DNA from: JBKHXU01 sp046565865
GTDB lineage: Bacteria; Pseudomonadota; Gammaproteobacteria; Acidiferrobacterales; Sulfurifustaceae
NCBI GenBank assembly: GCA_046565865.1
Contig: JBKHXU010000173.1
Location: 1 to 18,605 of the forward strand
DNA: 18,605 bases
Direction: 5' to 3'
Shown: positions 1-9,745 of the stretch, piece by piece
Layout of the letters: every line of letters starts with the position of its first letter
Position numbering within the stretch: the stretch's first letter is position 1
Made by a program: the position numbers and the translations under genes
The notes under the pieces: model-generated
Told to the model about the DNA's origin: nothing
Seen by the model: the letters and a program-made list of their open reading frames with translations, nothing else
Databases searched by the model: none

Positions 1-1340
1 CTCTGCGTGATACTGGCGTTGACCAGCACGCCTTCTGAATCCGAATAGCCGACGCCGAATAATAAGTTCCCCGTCGCCCGTTCCTTGACGCTGACATTCA
101 TATCAACCTGGTCTGACGACCCGGGGACGGCCGGGGTTTCGACGTTCACGTCCTCGAAGAAGCCGAGCCGCTGCAAACGCACGCGCGAGCGTTGAATTTT
201 TTCCGCCGAGTACCAGCCGCCTTCGAGCTGGCGCATCTCGCGCCGCAATACCTCATCGCGCGTCGTGACGTTGCCGGTGAAGTTGATGCGCCGCACGTAC
301 GTGCGCCGGCCGGGATCGATCACCAAGTTGAAGCCGACCTGCCCTTTCTCCTTGTTGATGTCGGGCACCGCGCTGACGTTGGCCAGGGCGTAGCCGTCGT
401 TCGCCAAGCGATCGGAGATGCGCTTTGTGCTCTCCGTTACTTCGCGTCGGGAGAAAACCGCGCCGGGCTTGACCGATACCAGTTGCCGCAACTCGCTCTC
501 GGGTACCACGAACTTGCCGCTGAGTTTCACATCCGTGACGGTGTATCGTTTGCCTTCGGTGATGTTGACGGTGATATAGATATCTTCCTTGTCCGGCGAG
601 ATCGAAACCTGGGTCGAGTCGATGCTGAATTCGAGGAAGCCGCGATCCTGGTAGTAATTACGCAACCGCTCCAAGTCGCCGGCCAACTTCTGCTTTGAAT
701 ACTGATCGCGGCTGGAGAAGAACGCCCACCATGGCGCCGGTCCCAACGTGAACAGTTTGAGCAGCGGCTTGTCCTTGAACTCGTTGTTGCCGACCAGCGT
801 GATTTCGCGGATGCGCGCCGGCCTGCCCTCGGTGACCGCGATATTGATGTCCACGCGGTTGCGTTCAAGCGGCGTCACCGTCGGCTTGATGACCACACCG
901 TAGTAACCACGGCTGAAGTACTGGCCGCGCAGCTCCTGCTCCACGCGATCGAGCAGCGACTTGTTAAAGATGCGCCCCTCCGCCAACCCATTTTCTTTAA
1001 GCGCCTTTTTCAAATCCTCTTCGGAAAACTCGCGCGTACCGACGATGCGGATACCGGCGACCGAGGAACGCTCGACGACGGATACGATCAGCACCTGATT
1101 CTGGCGTTCCAGCCGCACGTCCTTGAAGAAACCGGTCTTGAACAGCGCCCGGATCGCCTCCTGCGCGCCTTTTTCGGTCACCGTGTCGCCGACTTTGATC
1201 GGCAAGTAGTTGAACACCGTGCCGGCCGCGATGCGCTGCAAACCCTCGACGCGAATGTCCTTCACCACGAACGGCTCTATGGCGAGGGCAACACTGGGAG
1301 CAAGGACGCCGATGCACAGCGCCGCATACAATCGATTCAT
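1..1340 (-). CDS. bamA: Outer membrane protein assembly factor BamA (partial, N-terminal part)
   Basis: BamA is the core of the BAM complex that folds beta-barrel proteins into the outer membrane. About 446 codons are present, reading from ATG at 1340 to the left edge with no stop, so the C-terminal barrel is missing. I translated this frame by hand. Residues 1-20 (MNRLYAALCIGVLAPSVALA) form a clear signal peptide, cleaved before IEPF. Residues about 21-420 are POTRA repeats, with typical segments such as VKDIRVEGLQRI and VDINIAVTEGRPARI. The last visible residues (ATGNLLFGVGYSDSEG) match the first barrel strand. It lies 28 bp downstream of rseP, the usual neighbour. No Shine-Dalgarno sequence is visible before the ATG; the upstream bases are AT-rich. 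Confidence 0.96.
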   Translation of the reverse strand, partial: MNRLYAALCIGVLAPSVALAIEPFVVKDIRVEGLQRIAAGTVFNYLPIKVGDTVTEKGAQEAIRALFKTGFFKDVRLERQNQVLIVSVVERSSVAGIRIVGTREFSEEDLKKALKENGLAEGRIFNKSLLDRVEQELRGQYFSRGYYGVVIKPTVTPLERNRVDINIAVTEGRPARIREITLVGNNEFKDKPLLKLFTLGPAPWWAFFSSRDQYSKQKLAGDLERLRNYYQDRGFLEFSIDSTQVSISPDKEDIYITVNITEGKRYTVTDVKLSGKFVVPESELRQLVSVKPGAVFSRREVTESTKRISDRLANDGYALANVSAVPDINKEKGQVGFNLVIDPGRRTYVRRINFTGNVTTRDEVLRREMRQLEGGWYSAEKIQRSRVRLQRLGFFEDVNVETPAVPGSSDQVDMNVSVKERATGNLLFGVGYSDSEGVLVNASITQ

Positions 1341-1368
1341 TATATTTGTATCGAAACGGTATCGTGAC

Positions 1369-2726
1369 TTATTGAAAGATTCGCGTCAGATCGTTGTAAA
1401 ACGCGAGAACCATGAGACCCACCAGCAAGACGATCCCGACTTGGTGTCCGAACGCCATTACTCGCTCGGACACGGGGCTGCCCTTGACCGCCTCGATCAC
1501 ATAGTAAAGCAAATGCCCGCCGTCGAGCACCGGGATCGGCAGCAGATTCAGCACGCCGAGGCTGATGCTGATCACCGCCAAGAACAGCACGAACTGTGTG
1601 ACACCGATCTTCGCCGAATACCCGGCGTACTGGGCGATGGTGATCGGCCCGCTGATGTTCTTGCTCGACACTTCCAGGATCAGCATGCGGTACAGCATCT
1701 CCAGCGTCAGCACCGACATCGACCAGGTATACGCGAACGCTTCGCCGGTCGCTTCCAGCGGCCCCATGCGCACCAGCACCCGCAGCTCAGCCGGCAGCTC
1801 GCCGACCTGCGGCCGTACCTGGATCCGCCCGATGGTGCGGCCGTCTTGTGTCACCGCAGCTGGCGTCACCGTCAGTTCGTGGCGCACGCCGTTGCGCTCG
1901 ATGGTCACGGGCAACGCGCGGCCCGGATTGGCGCTGATGATCTTGACGACATCTTCCCAAGTATCGGTCGGCTTGCCGTCCACGCGCACGATGCGATCGC
2001 CGACTTGCATGCCGGCGCTCGCCGCTGGCCCGGGCTCGAGGCCGCCGATCACCGGCAGGATTTCCGGCAACTGTCCATACAACCCGATGCGCCGCTCCAG
2101 CGCCGCCGGATCGACGTCGCCCGCGGGGAACCCGCTGAGATCGAGCGTGCGTGTGTGCATCTGCCCTTGCGCATCGCGCACCTCTACCTGCACTGGCTCG
2201 CGGTCGAGCGCCTGTTGAAACAGATACAGCCGCCGCTGCCCCCAGCTCTGCACCGGTTTGCCGTCCATGCTCACGAGCTCGTCGCCCTCGCGAAACCCGG
2301 CCTTGGCAGCGATGGAGTCCGGCAGCACCTTGCCCACCACGGGCTTGATCCCTTCAATGCCCACCATATATACGGCGGCCGCGGCGATGATGGCGAAGAT
2401 AAAATTGAACATCGGTCCCGCCACCACGATCGCCATGCGCTTCCACACCGGCTGGCGATTGAACGCGCGCGGCAGCTCGGCCGGATCGACCCTGCCTTCG
2501 GTCTCATCCAGCATCTTCACGTAGCCGCCGAACGGCAACGCCGCCACCACCAACTCCATTCGATCCGCACCCACCTGCCGCTGCCATAGCGGCCGACCGA
2601 AGCCGACCGAAAACCGCAGTACTTTGACGCCGAGACGCTTCGCCACCCAATAGTGGCCGAACTCGTGCACCACGATGAGAATGCCAAGGGCGACAATGAA
2701 CCCAATGATGTAGTAAAGCATGTCGA

Positions 2727-2730
<4 letters not shown>
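1369..2730 (-). CDS. rseP: RseP, site-2 intramembrane zinc metalloprotease
   Basis: A 453-residue inner-membrane protease, close to the 450 of E. coli RseP. In E. coli it cleaves the anti-sigma factor RseA inside the membrane to release sigma-E, and it also clears signal-peptide remnants. The zinc motif HEFGH is at residues 22-26 in the first membrane helix. The second metal motif LDGGH is at 402-406. Between them are two PDZ domains, roughly 115-195 and 205-290 (GFREGDELVSMDGKPV and GMQVGDRIVRVDGKPT). The start ATG overlaps the dxr stop as ATGA and is preceded by a G-rich ribosome-binding site (AGGGGG), so this start is well supported. Its place between dxr and bamA is conserved in gammaproteobacteria. 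Confidence 0.97.
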
Positions 2731-3970
<1,240 letters not shown>

Positions 3971-3974
<4 letters not shown>

Positions 3975-4798
3975 GTCGGTATGTGCAACAACATCAACCA
4001 GCCGAGGGCGAAGATCGGGATTGCCGCGGTCAAGGCATCGATGCGGTCTAAAACCCCGCCGTGCCCCGGCAACAAGGTGCCGCTGTCTTTTACGCCGGCA
4101 ACGCGCTTGACCTTACTTTCCGCAAGATCGCCCAAAACCGAAACCAGGGTTACGAACAACGCAAGACCCAACCAAGCGGCGAGTCGCATGCCCTCGAACT
4201 GCCACAGGATTGTCCCACAAACATAGGCCATTAACACCACACCCACGAGCGCACCGAGCACGCCTTCGACGGTTTTGCCTGGACTCACGCGGGGTGCGAG
4301 CTTGGTCCGACCGAAATTTTTACCCGCAAAGTAAGCCAGCGAATCCGCGATCCACACCAGCGCCAGCACGAATAGCAACGCCAGCGGGCGTTGCGGATCC
4401 ATCGCGTGCAGAAAGATCGCCGCCACCCACATCGGTATCAACACCAGGGCGCCCGCCAACGCTTGCGTACCGCGCAGGTAATAGAGACCGCGATCGCGAC
4501 CCAGTTCGACAAACGCCCACAACCACCACACGGCCGCGACTGCCAACACCGGCCATACCAGGGCGGGTTGCCCGAGCACCGCGGACGTCAACGCCGCACC
4601 GAGACCGACGACAATGAGTGCGTACGATACGCGCGCGCCACCCCGCAGCCCGATCAACCCCGCCCACTCGAGCACCGCCGCGAACACGATGATGCCGAAC
4701 AGCGGCACCAGCCACACCGTCGGCAGCAGGTACAGCGCCGCGATCAACGGGATCAGCAGCGCGATCGCGGTCAGAATACGCCGCTTAAGATTTCCCAT
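3971..4798 (-). CDS. cdsA: Phosphatidate cytidylyltransferase (CDP-diacylglycerol synthase)
   Basis: Makes CDP-diacylglycerol from phosphatidate and CTP, the branch point for bacterial phospholipids, in the inner membrane. The protein has 275 residues, with many hydrophobic helices from residue 8 onward. The family signature spans 228-254, starting SKVKR, continuing through KDSG and ending PGHGGVLDRID. The motif SPGKTVEG at 172-179 is also typical. The reading frame stays open far upstream of this ATG, but that part is antisense-like read-through inside uppS. MGNLKRRILTAIALL is the natural CdsA N-terminus. This start lies inside the 3' end of uppS (14-bp overlap), and the stop overlaps dxr by 4 bp. 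Confidence 0.95.
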
Positions 4799-5552
4799 TG
4801 CGCGTCGCTTCCACCTGTTCACCGGTCTTGCCGAAGCGGCGCTGGCGGCTCGCGTACGAGGCCAGCGCCTCATCGAGTTGCGCGCGGTCGAAATCCGGCC
4901 ACAGCACCGATGTGAAATAGAGTTCGCTGTACGCGAGCTGCCACAACAAAAAATTACTGATGCGCTGCTCGCCGCCGCTGCGAATGAAAAGATCGGGCTC
5001 CGGCATGCCGCGGGTGCTGAGGTGCGATTCAATGCTTGCCGGCGTAATCGCGTCGGGCTCAAGCCGACCGGCGGCGACTTGCTGCGCCAGCGTGCGACAT
5101 GCCTGCGTGATATCCCAGCGGCCGCCGTAGTTGGCGGCGATATTGAGCGTAAGCACGTCGTTGTCGCGCGTGAGCGCCTCGGCGTCGCGAATGCGCGCGG
5201 CGAGTTGAGGACCGAACGCCTCGGCATCGCCGATCACGCGAAACCGCACCTTTTGCTCGTGCAGCTTCGCAATCTCGCGATCGAGCGCGGTCAGGAACAG
5301 CTCCAACAGTACCTGCACTTCGTTCGCCGGACGCTGCCAGTTTTCGCTCGAAAAGGCGAACAGCGTAAGGTAGCGCACGCCCAACTCGCCGCAGGCGATG
5401 GTCATTTCGCGCGCGCGCTCCACACCCTTGCGGTGGCCGGCAACGCGCGGCAGGCCGCGTCGGCGCGCCCAGCGGCCGTTGCCGTCCATGATGACGGCGA
5501 TATGTTTTGGAATGGAATCGGCCCCGGAATCGGGGCCCGACGGCTTCGTCAT
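4785..5552 (-). CDS. uppS: Undecaprenyl diphosphate synthase (cis-prenyltransferase)
   Basis: Extends farnesyl diphosphate with eight isopentenyl units in cis, giving the C55 carrier lipid for peptidoglycan and other cell-surface glycans. The protein has 255 residues from ATG at 5552. The catalytic motif MDGNGRW is at 22-28 with Asp23. FSSENW is at 67-72. The C-terminal substrate block runs from IRSGGEQRISNF (190-201) through LLWQLAYSELYF (202-213). A TTG at 5564 in the same frame would add four residues, but the ATG is preferred because no Shine-Dalgarno favours TTG. It is also known as ispU. With dxr and cdsA in the same operon, isoprenoid precursor and lipid-carrier synthesis are encoded together. 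Confidence 0.96.
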   Translation of the reverse strand: MTKPSGPDSGADSIPKHIAVIMDGNGRWARRRGLPRVAGHRKGVERAREMTIACGELGVRYLTLFAFSSENWQRPANEVQVLLELFLTALDREIAKLHEQKVRFRVIGDAEAFGPQLAARIRDAEALTRDNDVLTLNIAANYGGRWDITQACRTLAQQVAAGRLEPDAITPASIESHLSTRGMPEPDLFIRSGGEQRISNFLLWQLAYSELYFTSVLWPDFDRAQLDEALASYASRQRRFGKTGEQVEATRNGKS

Positions 5553-5576
5553 GGCGCGTACCAAATCAAGCGCCGA

Positions 5577-6143
5577 CTACACCTGCATGATTTCGTGTTC
5601 TTTGGCGGCGACCAGCTTGTCGACGTCGGCGATGAAACGGTCCGTGAACTTTTGGACGTCGGCCTCAGCGCGCTTGTCCTCGTCTTCCGTGATGAGCTTT
5701 TTCTTGAGCAGTTCCTTCAAATGCTGATTGCTGTCGCGGCGCACGTTGCGGATGGCGACCTTCGCGTTCTCGCCTTCCTTATGCACGTGCTTGCTAAGCT
5801 CGCGCCGCCGTTCTTCGGTCAGCGCCGGCAGCGGCACGCGGATGATGTGGCCGGCCGCGGCGGGATTCAAACCCAGGTCCGACTCGCGGATCGCCTTCTC
5901 GATCGCCTGGGCCGCGCTCTTGTCGTACGGCGTAACGGTAAGCGTGCGCGCGTCGGCGACGTTGATATTGGCGACTTGGTTGAGCGGCGTCTTGTTGCCG
6001 TAGTAGTCGACGCGCACCTGTTCGAGCAGTCCGGGATGCGCCCGCCCGGTGCGGATCTTGCTCAAGTCGTTCTTCAACGCCTCGAGCGATTTGTTCATGC
6101 GCGTTTCCGCGTCTTTCTTGATGCTATCAACGGTATCAACCAT
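5577..6143 (-). CDS. frr: Ribosome recycling factor (RRF)
   Basis: With EF-G, RRF splits post-termination ribosomes so that they can be reused. The protein has 188 residues (E. coli 185), consistent with a complete gene. Family blocks are present in order: SKIRTGRAHPGLLEQV (28-43), SDLGLNPAAAG, IRVPLPALTEERRREL and VAIRNVRRDSN. It starts 3 bp after the pyrH stop, with an AAAGG ribosome-binding site inside the end of pyrH. The order pyrH-frr is highly conserved in bacteria. Confidence 0.98.
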   Translation of the reverse strand: MVDTVDSIKKDAETRMNKSLEALKNDLSKIRTGRAHPGLLEQVRVDYYGNKTPLNQVANINVADARTLTVTPYDKSAAQAIEKAIRESDLGLNPAAAGHIIRVPLPALTEERRRELSKHVHKEGENAKVAIRNVRRDSNQHLKELLKKKLITEDEDKRAEADVQKFTDRFIADVDKLVAAKEHEIMQV

Positions 6144-6146
6144 GGC

Positions 6147-6875
6147 TCATGCCTTTACCAGCGTGCCCTCGCGCTCGCCGCGCACGATACGCAGCAGCAT
6201 GCCGGGCTTGTTGATGTTGAACACCCGCACCGGGAGATTTTGATCGCGACACAGCGCGATCGAGGTCGCGTCCATGACCCGTAACCGATCCTCCAATACC
6301 TTACTAAAGCTGATCTCGTCGTAGCGCTTGGCGTCCGGGTGCTTGACCGGATCGCGGTCGTAAATGCCATCGACCTTGGTCGCCTTGAGCACAACATCCG
6401 CGCCGATCTCCATGGCGCGCAGGCTTGCCGCTGTGTCGGTGGTGAAGAACGGATTGCCGGTGCCGGCGGCGAAGATCACCACCCGCCCCTGCTCCAGATG
6501 GCGGATGGCGCGCCGACGTATATAAGGTTCGACCACCTGATCGATGCGCAGCGCCGACTGCACCCGCACCGGCACCGCCGCACGCTCCAGCGCCTGCTGC
6601 AACGCCAGCGAATTGATGACGGTGGCGAGCATGCCGATGTGGTCGGCGGAGGTACGGTCCATGCCTTCGGCCGCCGGCGCAACCCCGCGAAAAATGTTGC
6701 CGCCGCCGACGACGATCGCGAGTTGCACGCCGGTCGCGACCACGGCCTTGATGTCCTGGGCCACGCGGTCGATGACGCCGCGATTGATGCCGTAGGCATC
6801 GGCGCCCATCAGCGCCTCACCGGACAGCTTGAGCAGGATTCGACGATACACGGCGGTAGTAGGCGCCGCCGTCAT
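6147..6875 (-). CDS. pyrH: Uridylate kinase (UMP kinase)
   Basis: Phosphorylates UMP to UDP with ATP, in the cytoplasm; in E. coli it is a hexamer activated by GTP and inhibited by UTP. The protein has 242 residues and belongs to the amino acid kinase fold. Visible motifs are KLSGEALMG (16-24), the glycine loop VVGGGNIFRG (55-64), ADHIGMLATVINSLALQ (77-93, with the Asp of the UTP-control region), GTGNPFFTTDTAA (138-150) and the nucleotide-binding end KATKVDGIYDRDP (164-176). It starts 2 bp after the tsf stop, with AAAGG upstream. Confidence 0.98.
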   Translation of the reverse strand: MTAAPTTAVYRRILLKLSGEALMGADAYGINRGVIDRVAQDIKAVVATGVQLAIVVGGGNIFRGVAPAAEGMDRTSADHIGMLATVINSLALQQALERAAVPVRVQSALRIDQVVEPYIRRRAIRHLEQGRVVIFAAGTGNPFFTTDTAASLRAMEIGADVVLKATKVDGIYDRDPVKHPDAKRYDEISFSKVLEDRLRVMDATSIALCRDQNLPVRVFNINKPGMLLRIVRGEREGTLVKA

Positions 6876-6877
6876 CG

Positions 6878-7765
6878 TCAGCTGCCTTTAACCTGCGCCA
6901 TCACCTCGGCGGCGAAGTCCTTGGATCCGCGCTCGATGCCCTCGCCGACTTCGTAGCGCATGAAGCGCACGACCTTGGCGTTCTTGGATTTGAGCAGCTT
7001 CTCAACCGTCGTATCTGGATCTTTCACGAACGGCTGCCCGAGCAGCGTGACCTCGTTGATGTATTTGTTCACGCGCCCCTCGACCATCTTCTCGATGATG
7101 TTGGCGGGCTTGCCAGACGCCTTCGCCTGCTCGGCGAAGATTTCTTTTTCTTTGGCGATGGCCGCGGCCGACACTTGCTCGCGCGATACGCATTCGGGTT
7201 TACTCGCGGCGATGTGCATCGCGAGGTCGCGCGCCAACGTATCGTCGCCGCCTTCGATCTCGACCAGCACGCCGATTTTGCGGCCGTGCACGTAGCTGCC
7301 GATGCGGCCGGCGCTGGTGGCATAGCGCGTGAAGCGACGCACGCCGATGTTCTCGCCGAGCTTCATCACCAGCGCCTCGCGCGCCTGCGCGACCGTGCCG
7401 CCGCCGTTGCCGGCCAGCGGTTTCACATAAAGCGCATCCACGTCGTTCGGTTGATGGTCGGCCACGCTACGCGCGACGGCGTTGGCATAGGCCATGAAGT
7501 CGTCGCCCTTGGCGACGAAATCGGTTTCGGAATTGACCTCGGCCATGGCCGCCTGCTTTCCGTCCGCCGCGACATACAAGCCGATGGCGCCTTCGGCCGC
7601 GGTGCGGCCGGCCTTTTTCTCGACTTTGGCGCCCGCTTTCTTACGCAGCAGCTCGGTGGCCGCTTCCATGTCGCCATTGGTTTCCGCCAGCGCCGCCTTG
7701 CATTCCATCATGCCGAGGCCGGTACGCTCGCGCAGTTCCTTCACTTGTCCTGCAGTAATACTCAT
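6878..7765 (-). CDS. tsf: Translation elongation factor Ts
   Basis: EF-Ts is the guanine-nucleotide exchange factor that recycles EF-Tu-GDP. The protein has 295 residues (E. coli 283). Signature 1, LRERTGLGMMECKAAL, is at 11-26 in the N-terminal UBA-like domain. Signature 2, EVNSETDFVAK, is at 76-86 and includes the TDFV motif that contacts EF-Tu. The C-terminal core shows the usual internal repeat. It starts 24 bp after rpsB, with GAGGT upstream of the ATG as ribosome-binding site, and is expected to be co-transcribed with rpsB. Confidence 0.98.
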   Translation of the reverse strand: MSITAGQVKELRERTGLGMMECKAALAETNGDMEAATELLRKKAGAKVEKKAGRTAAEGAIGLYVAADGKQAAMAEVNSETDFVAKGDDFMAYANAVARSVADHQPNDVDALYVKPLAGNGGGTVAQAREALVMKLGENIGVRRFTRYATSAGRIGSYVHGRKIGVLVEIEGGDDTLARDLAMHIAASKPECVSREQVSAAAIAKEKEIFAEQAKASGKPANIIEKMVEGRVNKYINEVTLLGQPFVKDPDTTVEKLLKSKNAKVVRFMRYEVGEGIERGSKDFAAEVMAQVKGS

Positions 7766-7789
7766 GACGTTACCTCGCTCGCTCGCCGT

Positions 7790-8704
7790 CTACGCTACAT
7801 CCTCACCGCTGCGCTTGGCGCCCGGCTTGGTCTTGGGGCGTACCGGAGGACGCTTGGCTTTTGGCGCTGCGGCGGGCGCGGCCTCGACCGGTTCGTCGAG
7901 CGCGGCTTCCGCAAGCGCCTCAGCCGCCGGCACGCGACGCTTGGATGCAACCTTCACCTTCGCCGGCTCGTCTTGCAGCTCGACAAACTCTTCGTCGTCC
8001 GCCGGCATCGCGGTTTGCGCCTGGCTGCGCCCTTCGAGCACGGCATCGGCGGCGGCATGGGCGTACAAGCGGATGGCTCGGATCGCGTCATCGTTACCCG
8101 GAACCACGTAGTCCACGCCGTCCGGCTTGCAGTTGGAGTCGACGATGCCGACCACGGGGATATTGAGCTTGTTCGCCTCGGCGATGGCGATGTATTCATG
8201 GCCGACATCGACCACGAACAGCGCATCCGGCAGTCCGGGCATGTCCTTGAAGCCGCCCAGGCTGCGCTCGAGCTTCACGCGCTCGCGTTCCAGTGTCAGC
8301 AATTCCTTCTTGGACAACTTCTGCGCGCTCGCGGCATCGGCCAGCGTGCTTTCCAGCAGCTTCAGGCGCTCGATCGATTTTTTCACCGTGCGATAGTTGG
8401 TGAGCATGCCGCCCAACCAGCGATGGTTCACGTACGGCGCGCCGCAGCGGATCGCGGCCTCGCTGATGATGTCCTGTGCCTGGCGCTTGGTGCCGACGAA
8501 CAGAATGGTGCCGTTGTTCGCCGCCAGCTTCTTGATGAACTCCATCGCCTGATTGAATAGCGGCAGAGTCTTCTCGAGGTTGATGATGTGGATTTTGTTG
8601 CGCTCGCCGAAAATGAACGGGCGCATCTTGGGGTGCCAGAACCGGGTCTGGTGGCCGAAATGCACGCCGGCCTCCAGCATCTGGCGCATGGTGACGCTGC
8701 TCAT
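7790..8704 (-). CDS. rpsB: 30S ribosomal protein S2, with a long low-complexity C-terminal tail
   Basis: Structural protein of the small ribosomal subunit, 304 residues against 241 in E. coli. Residues 1-230 match S2 throughout: MRQMLEAGVHFGHQTRFWHP near the start, NHRWLGGMLTNYRTVK (93-108), GGFKDMPGLPDALFVVD (150-166) and VPGNDDAIRAIRLY (201-214). Residues 231-304 are extra: a short acidic stretch (DDEEFVELQDEP), then an Ala/Pro/Lys/Arg-rich tail ending KTKPGAKRSGEDVA. The ATG at 8704 is preferred over upstream in-frame starts because GGAGAG (8710-8715) lies 5 nt upstream and the protein then begins as S2 does. First gene of the minus-strand operon. Confidence 0.97.
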   Translation of the reverse strand: MSSVTMRQMLEAGVHFGHQTRFWHPKMRPFIFGERNKIHIINLEKTLPLFNQAMEFIKKLAANNGTILFVGTKRQAQDIISEAAIRCGAPYVNHRWLGGMLTNYRTVKKSIERLKLLESTLADAASAQKLSKKELLTLERERVKLERSLGGFKDMPGLPDALFVVDVGHEYIAIAEANKLNIPVVGIVDSNCKPDGVDYVVPGNDDAIRAIRLYAHAAADAVLEGRSQAQTAMPADDEEFVELQDEPAKVKVASKRRVPAAEALAEAALDEPVEAAPAAAPKAKRPPVRPKTKPGAKRSGEDVA

Positions 8705-8866
8705 GGATACTCTCCGTCGGGTTATTCCGCCATGGGTCCCACGTATCAACCCCACTTTCGCGAGGCACCCGGATACGCGTGTCGACCCATGTGTGGGTTT
8801 AAGTGCCGCGGGCCTGGGCCCGCGAAGATTTTGCTACCGCTCCCCGGTCGGGCAGGCCCGCCGAGG
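8705..8866 (-). promoter_or_regulatory. Candidate structured 5' leader of rpsB
   Basis: About 160 nt lie between the predicted transcription start and the rpsB ATG. They contain several inverted repeats: 8-bp GC-only arms at 8807-8824 (CGCGGGCC / GGCCCGCG with a 2-nt centre), a 5-bp stem with 4-nt loop at 8785-8798 (ACCCA / TGGGT), and imperfectly complementary CACGCGTATC and GATACGTG further down. In E. coli, S2 represses its own operon through a structured rpsB leader. That this leader does the same is inference; I did not fold it. It ends with the ribosome-binding site GGAGAG at 8710-8715. Confidence 0.45.
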
Positions 8867-8872
8867 GCGGCC

Positions 8873-8901
8873 TTTATACCATAAGTGTCAGGCCCTTGTA
8901 A
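8873..8901 (-). promoter_or_regulatory. Candidate sigma-70 promoter for the rpsB operon
   Basis: On the minus strand a TATAAA -10 box (8873-8878) is preceded by TG one base upstream (extended -10, TGGTATAAA). A weak -35, TTACAA (8896-8901), lies 17 bp upstream. The bases after the -10 are all G and C (GGCCGCC), a discriminator type associated with ppGpp-controlled ribosomal promoters. Transcription would start near 8866. The -10 is good; the -35 is poor. Confidence 0.55.
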
Positions 8902-8977
8902 CGATCAGGACTACGGTACGCGGGGTTCTTTTCGCGGTCTAAATCCCCGAGAATACGGCAACCCGCCGGTAACCCGT

Positions 8978-9745
8978 ATGCCAATCACCATCAAAACACC
9001 CGACGAAATCGCCAAGATGCGCGTCGCCGGCCGCCTGGCGGCCGAGGTACTGCGCATGATCGAGCCGCATATCAAGCCGGGGGTCACTACCGGCGAGCTC
9101 GATCGTATCTGCCACGACTACATCGTGAACGAGCAGAAGGCGATCCCGGCGCCGCTCAACTACAAGGGATTCCCGAAATCCATTTGCACCTCGGTCAATC
9201 ATCAGGTGTGCCACGGTATCCCGGGCGACAAGAAGCTCAAGAAAGGCGACATCATCAATGTCGACATTACCGTCATCAAAGACGGCTATCACGGCGACAC
9301 CAGCCGCATGTTCTTCGTCGACGAGCCGTCGATTCAGGCGCGACGATTGGTGCAGGTCACGAAGGAATGTCTGCTCAAGGGCATCGAGCAGATACGTCCG
9401 GGCGCGCGCTTGGGCGACATCGGCCATGCAATCCAAACGCATGCCGAGCGACACAACTATTCGGTGGTGCGCGAGTATTGCGGCCATGGCATCGGCCGCG
9501 AGTTTCACGAGGACCCGCAAGTATTGCATTACGGTCGTCCCGGCACCGGCGTCGAACTGCGCCCCGGCATGATCTTTACCGTCGAACCCATGATCAACGC
9601 CGGCGCCGCCGCGGTGCGCCTGCTACCGGACAACTGGACGGTGGTGACGCGCGATCACAGCCTGTCGGCGCAGTGGGAACACACCGTGCTCGTTACCGAC
9701 AGCGGCTACGAAATTCTGACGCTGGCGCCGGGGGAAGCCCCGTAA
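8978..9745 (+). CDS. map: Type I methionine aminopeptidase
   Basis: Removes the initiator methionine from new proteins when the second residue is small. The protein has 255 residues and is very close to E. coli MAP (264) throughout. The five metal ligands of the pita-bread fold are all in place: D96, D107, H170, E203 and E234. The conserved His79 is in VCHGIP. The frame is open to 8885, but MPITIKTPDEIAKMRVAGR (from 8978) matches the family N-terminus exactly, so the upstream codons are rejected. The Shine-Dalgarno is weak. It diverges from rpsB and is followed immediately by glnD, as in E. coli. Confidence 0.97.
   Translation: MPITIKTPDEIAKMRVAGRLAAEVLRMIEPHIKPGVTTGELDRICHDYIVNEQKAIPAPLNYKGFPKSICTSVNHQVCHGIPGDKKLKKGDIINVDITVIKDGYHGDTSRMFFVDEPSIQARRLVQVTKECLLKGIEQIRPGARLGDIGHAIQTHAERHNYSVVREYCGHGIGREFHEDPQVLHYGRPGTGVELRPGMIFTVEPMINAGAAAVRLLPDNWTVVTRDHSLSAQWEHTVLVTDSGYEILTLAPGEAP

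Noticed and set aside
1210..2589. 459-codon plus-strand open frame opposite bamA and rseP
   Set aside because: A shadow of rseP and bamA with low-complexity His/Arg/Asp-rich translation and no recognisable domain.
4799..5227. N-terminal extension of the cdsA frame
   Set aside because: It lies wholly inside uppS, is Arg/Ser/Pro-rich and has no similarity to CdsA, which starts naturally at 4798.
4614..6284. 556-codon plus-strand open frame opposite cdsA, uppS, frr and pyrH
   Set aside because: It runs antisense to four well-identified genes; its translation is rich in Arg, His and Ala and resembles no family. Long antisense frames are expected in GC-rich coding DNA.
7175..8560. 461-codon plus-strand open frame opposite tsf and rpsB
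   Set aside because: Antisense shadow of two certain genes, with no domain and atypical composition.
8722..8733. Tiny minus-strand ORF ATG-GCG-GAA-TAA in the rpsB leader
   Set aside because: Three codons, no ribosome-binding site, out of frame with rpsB; most likely chance.
8885..8977. 31-codon upstream extension of map
   Set aside because: The family N-terminus begins at MPITIKTP (8978), and the extension covers the rpsB promoter region.
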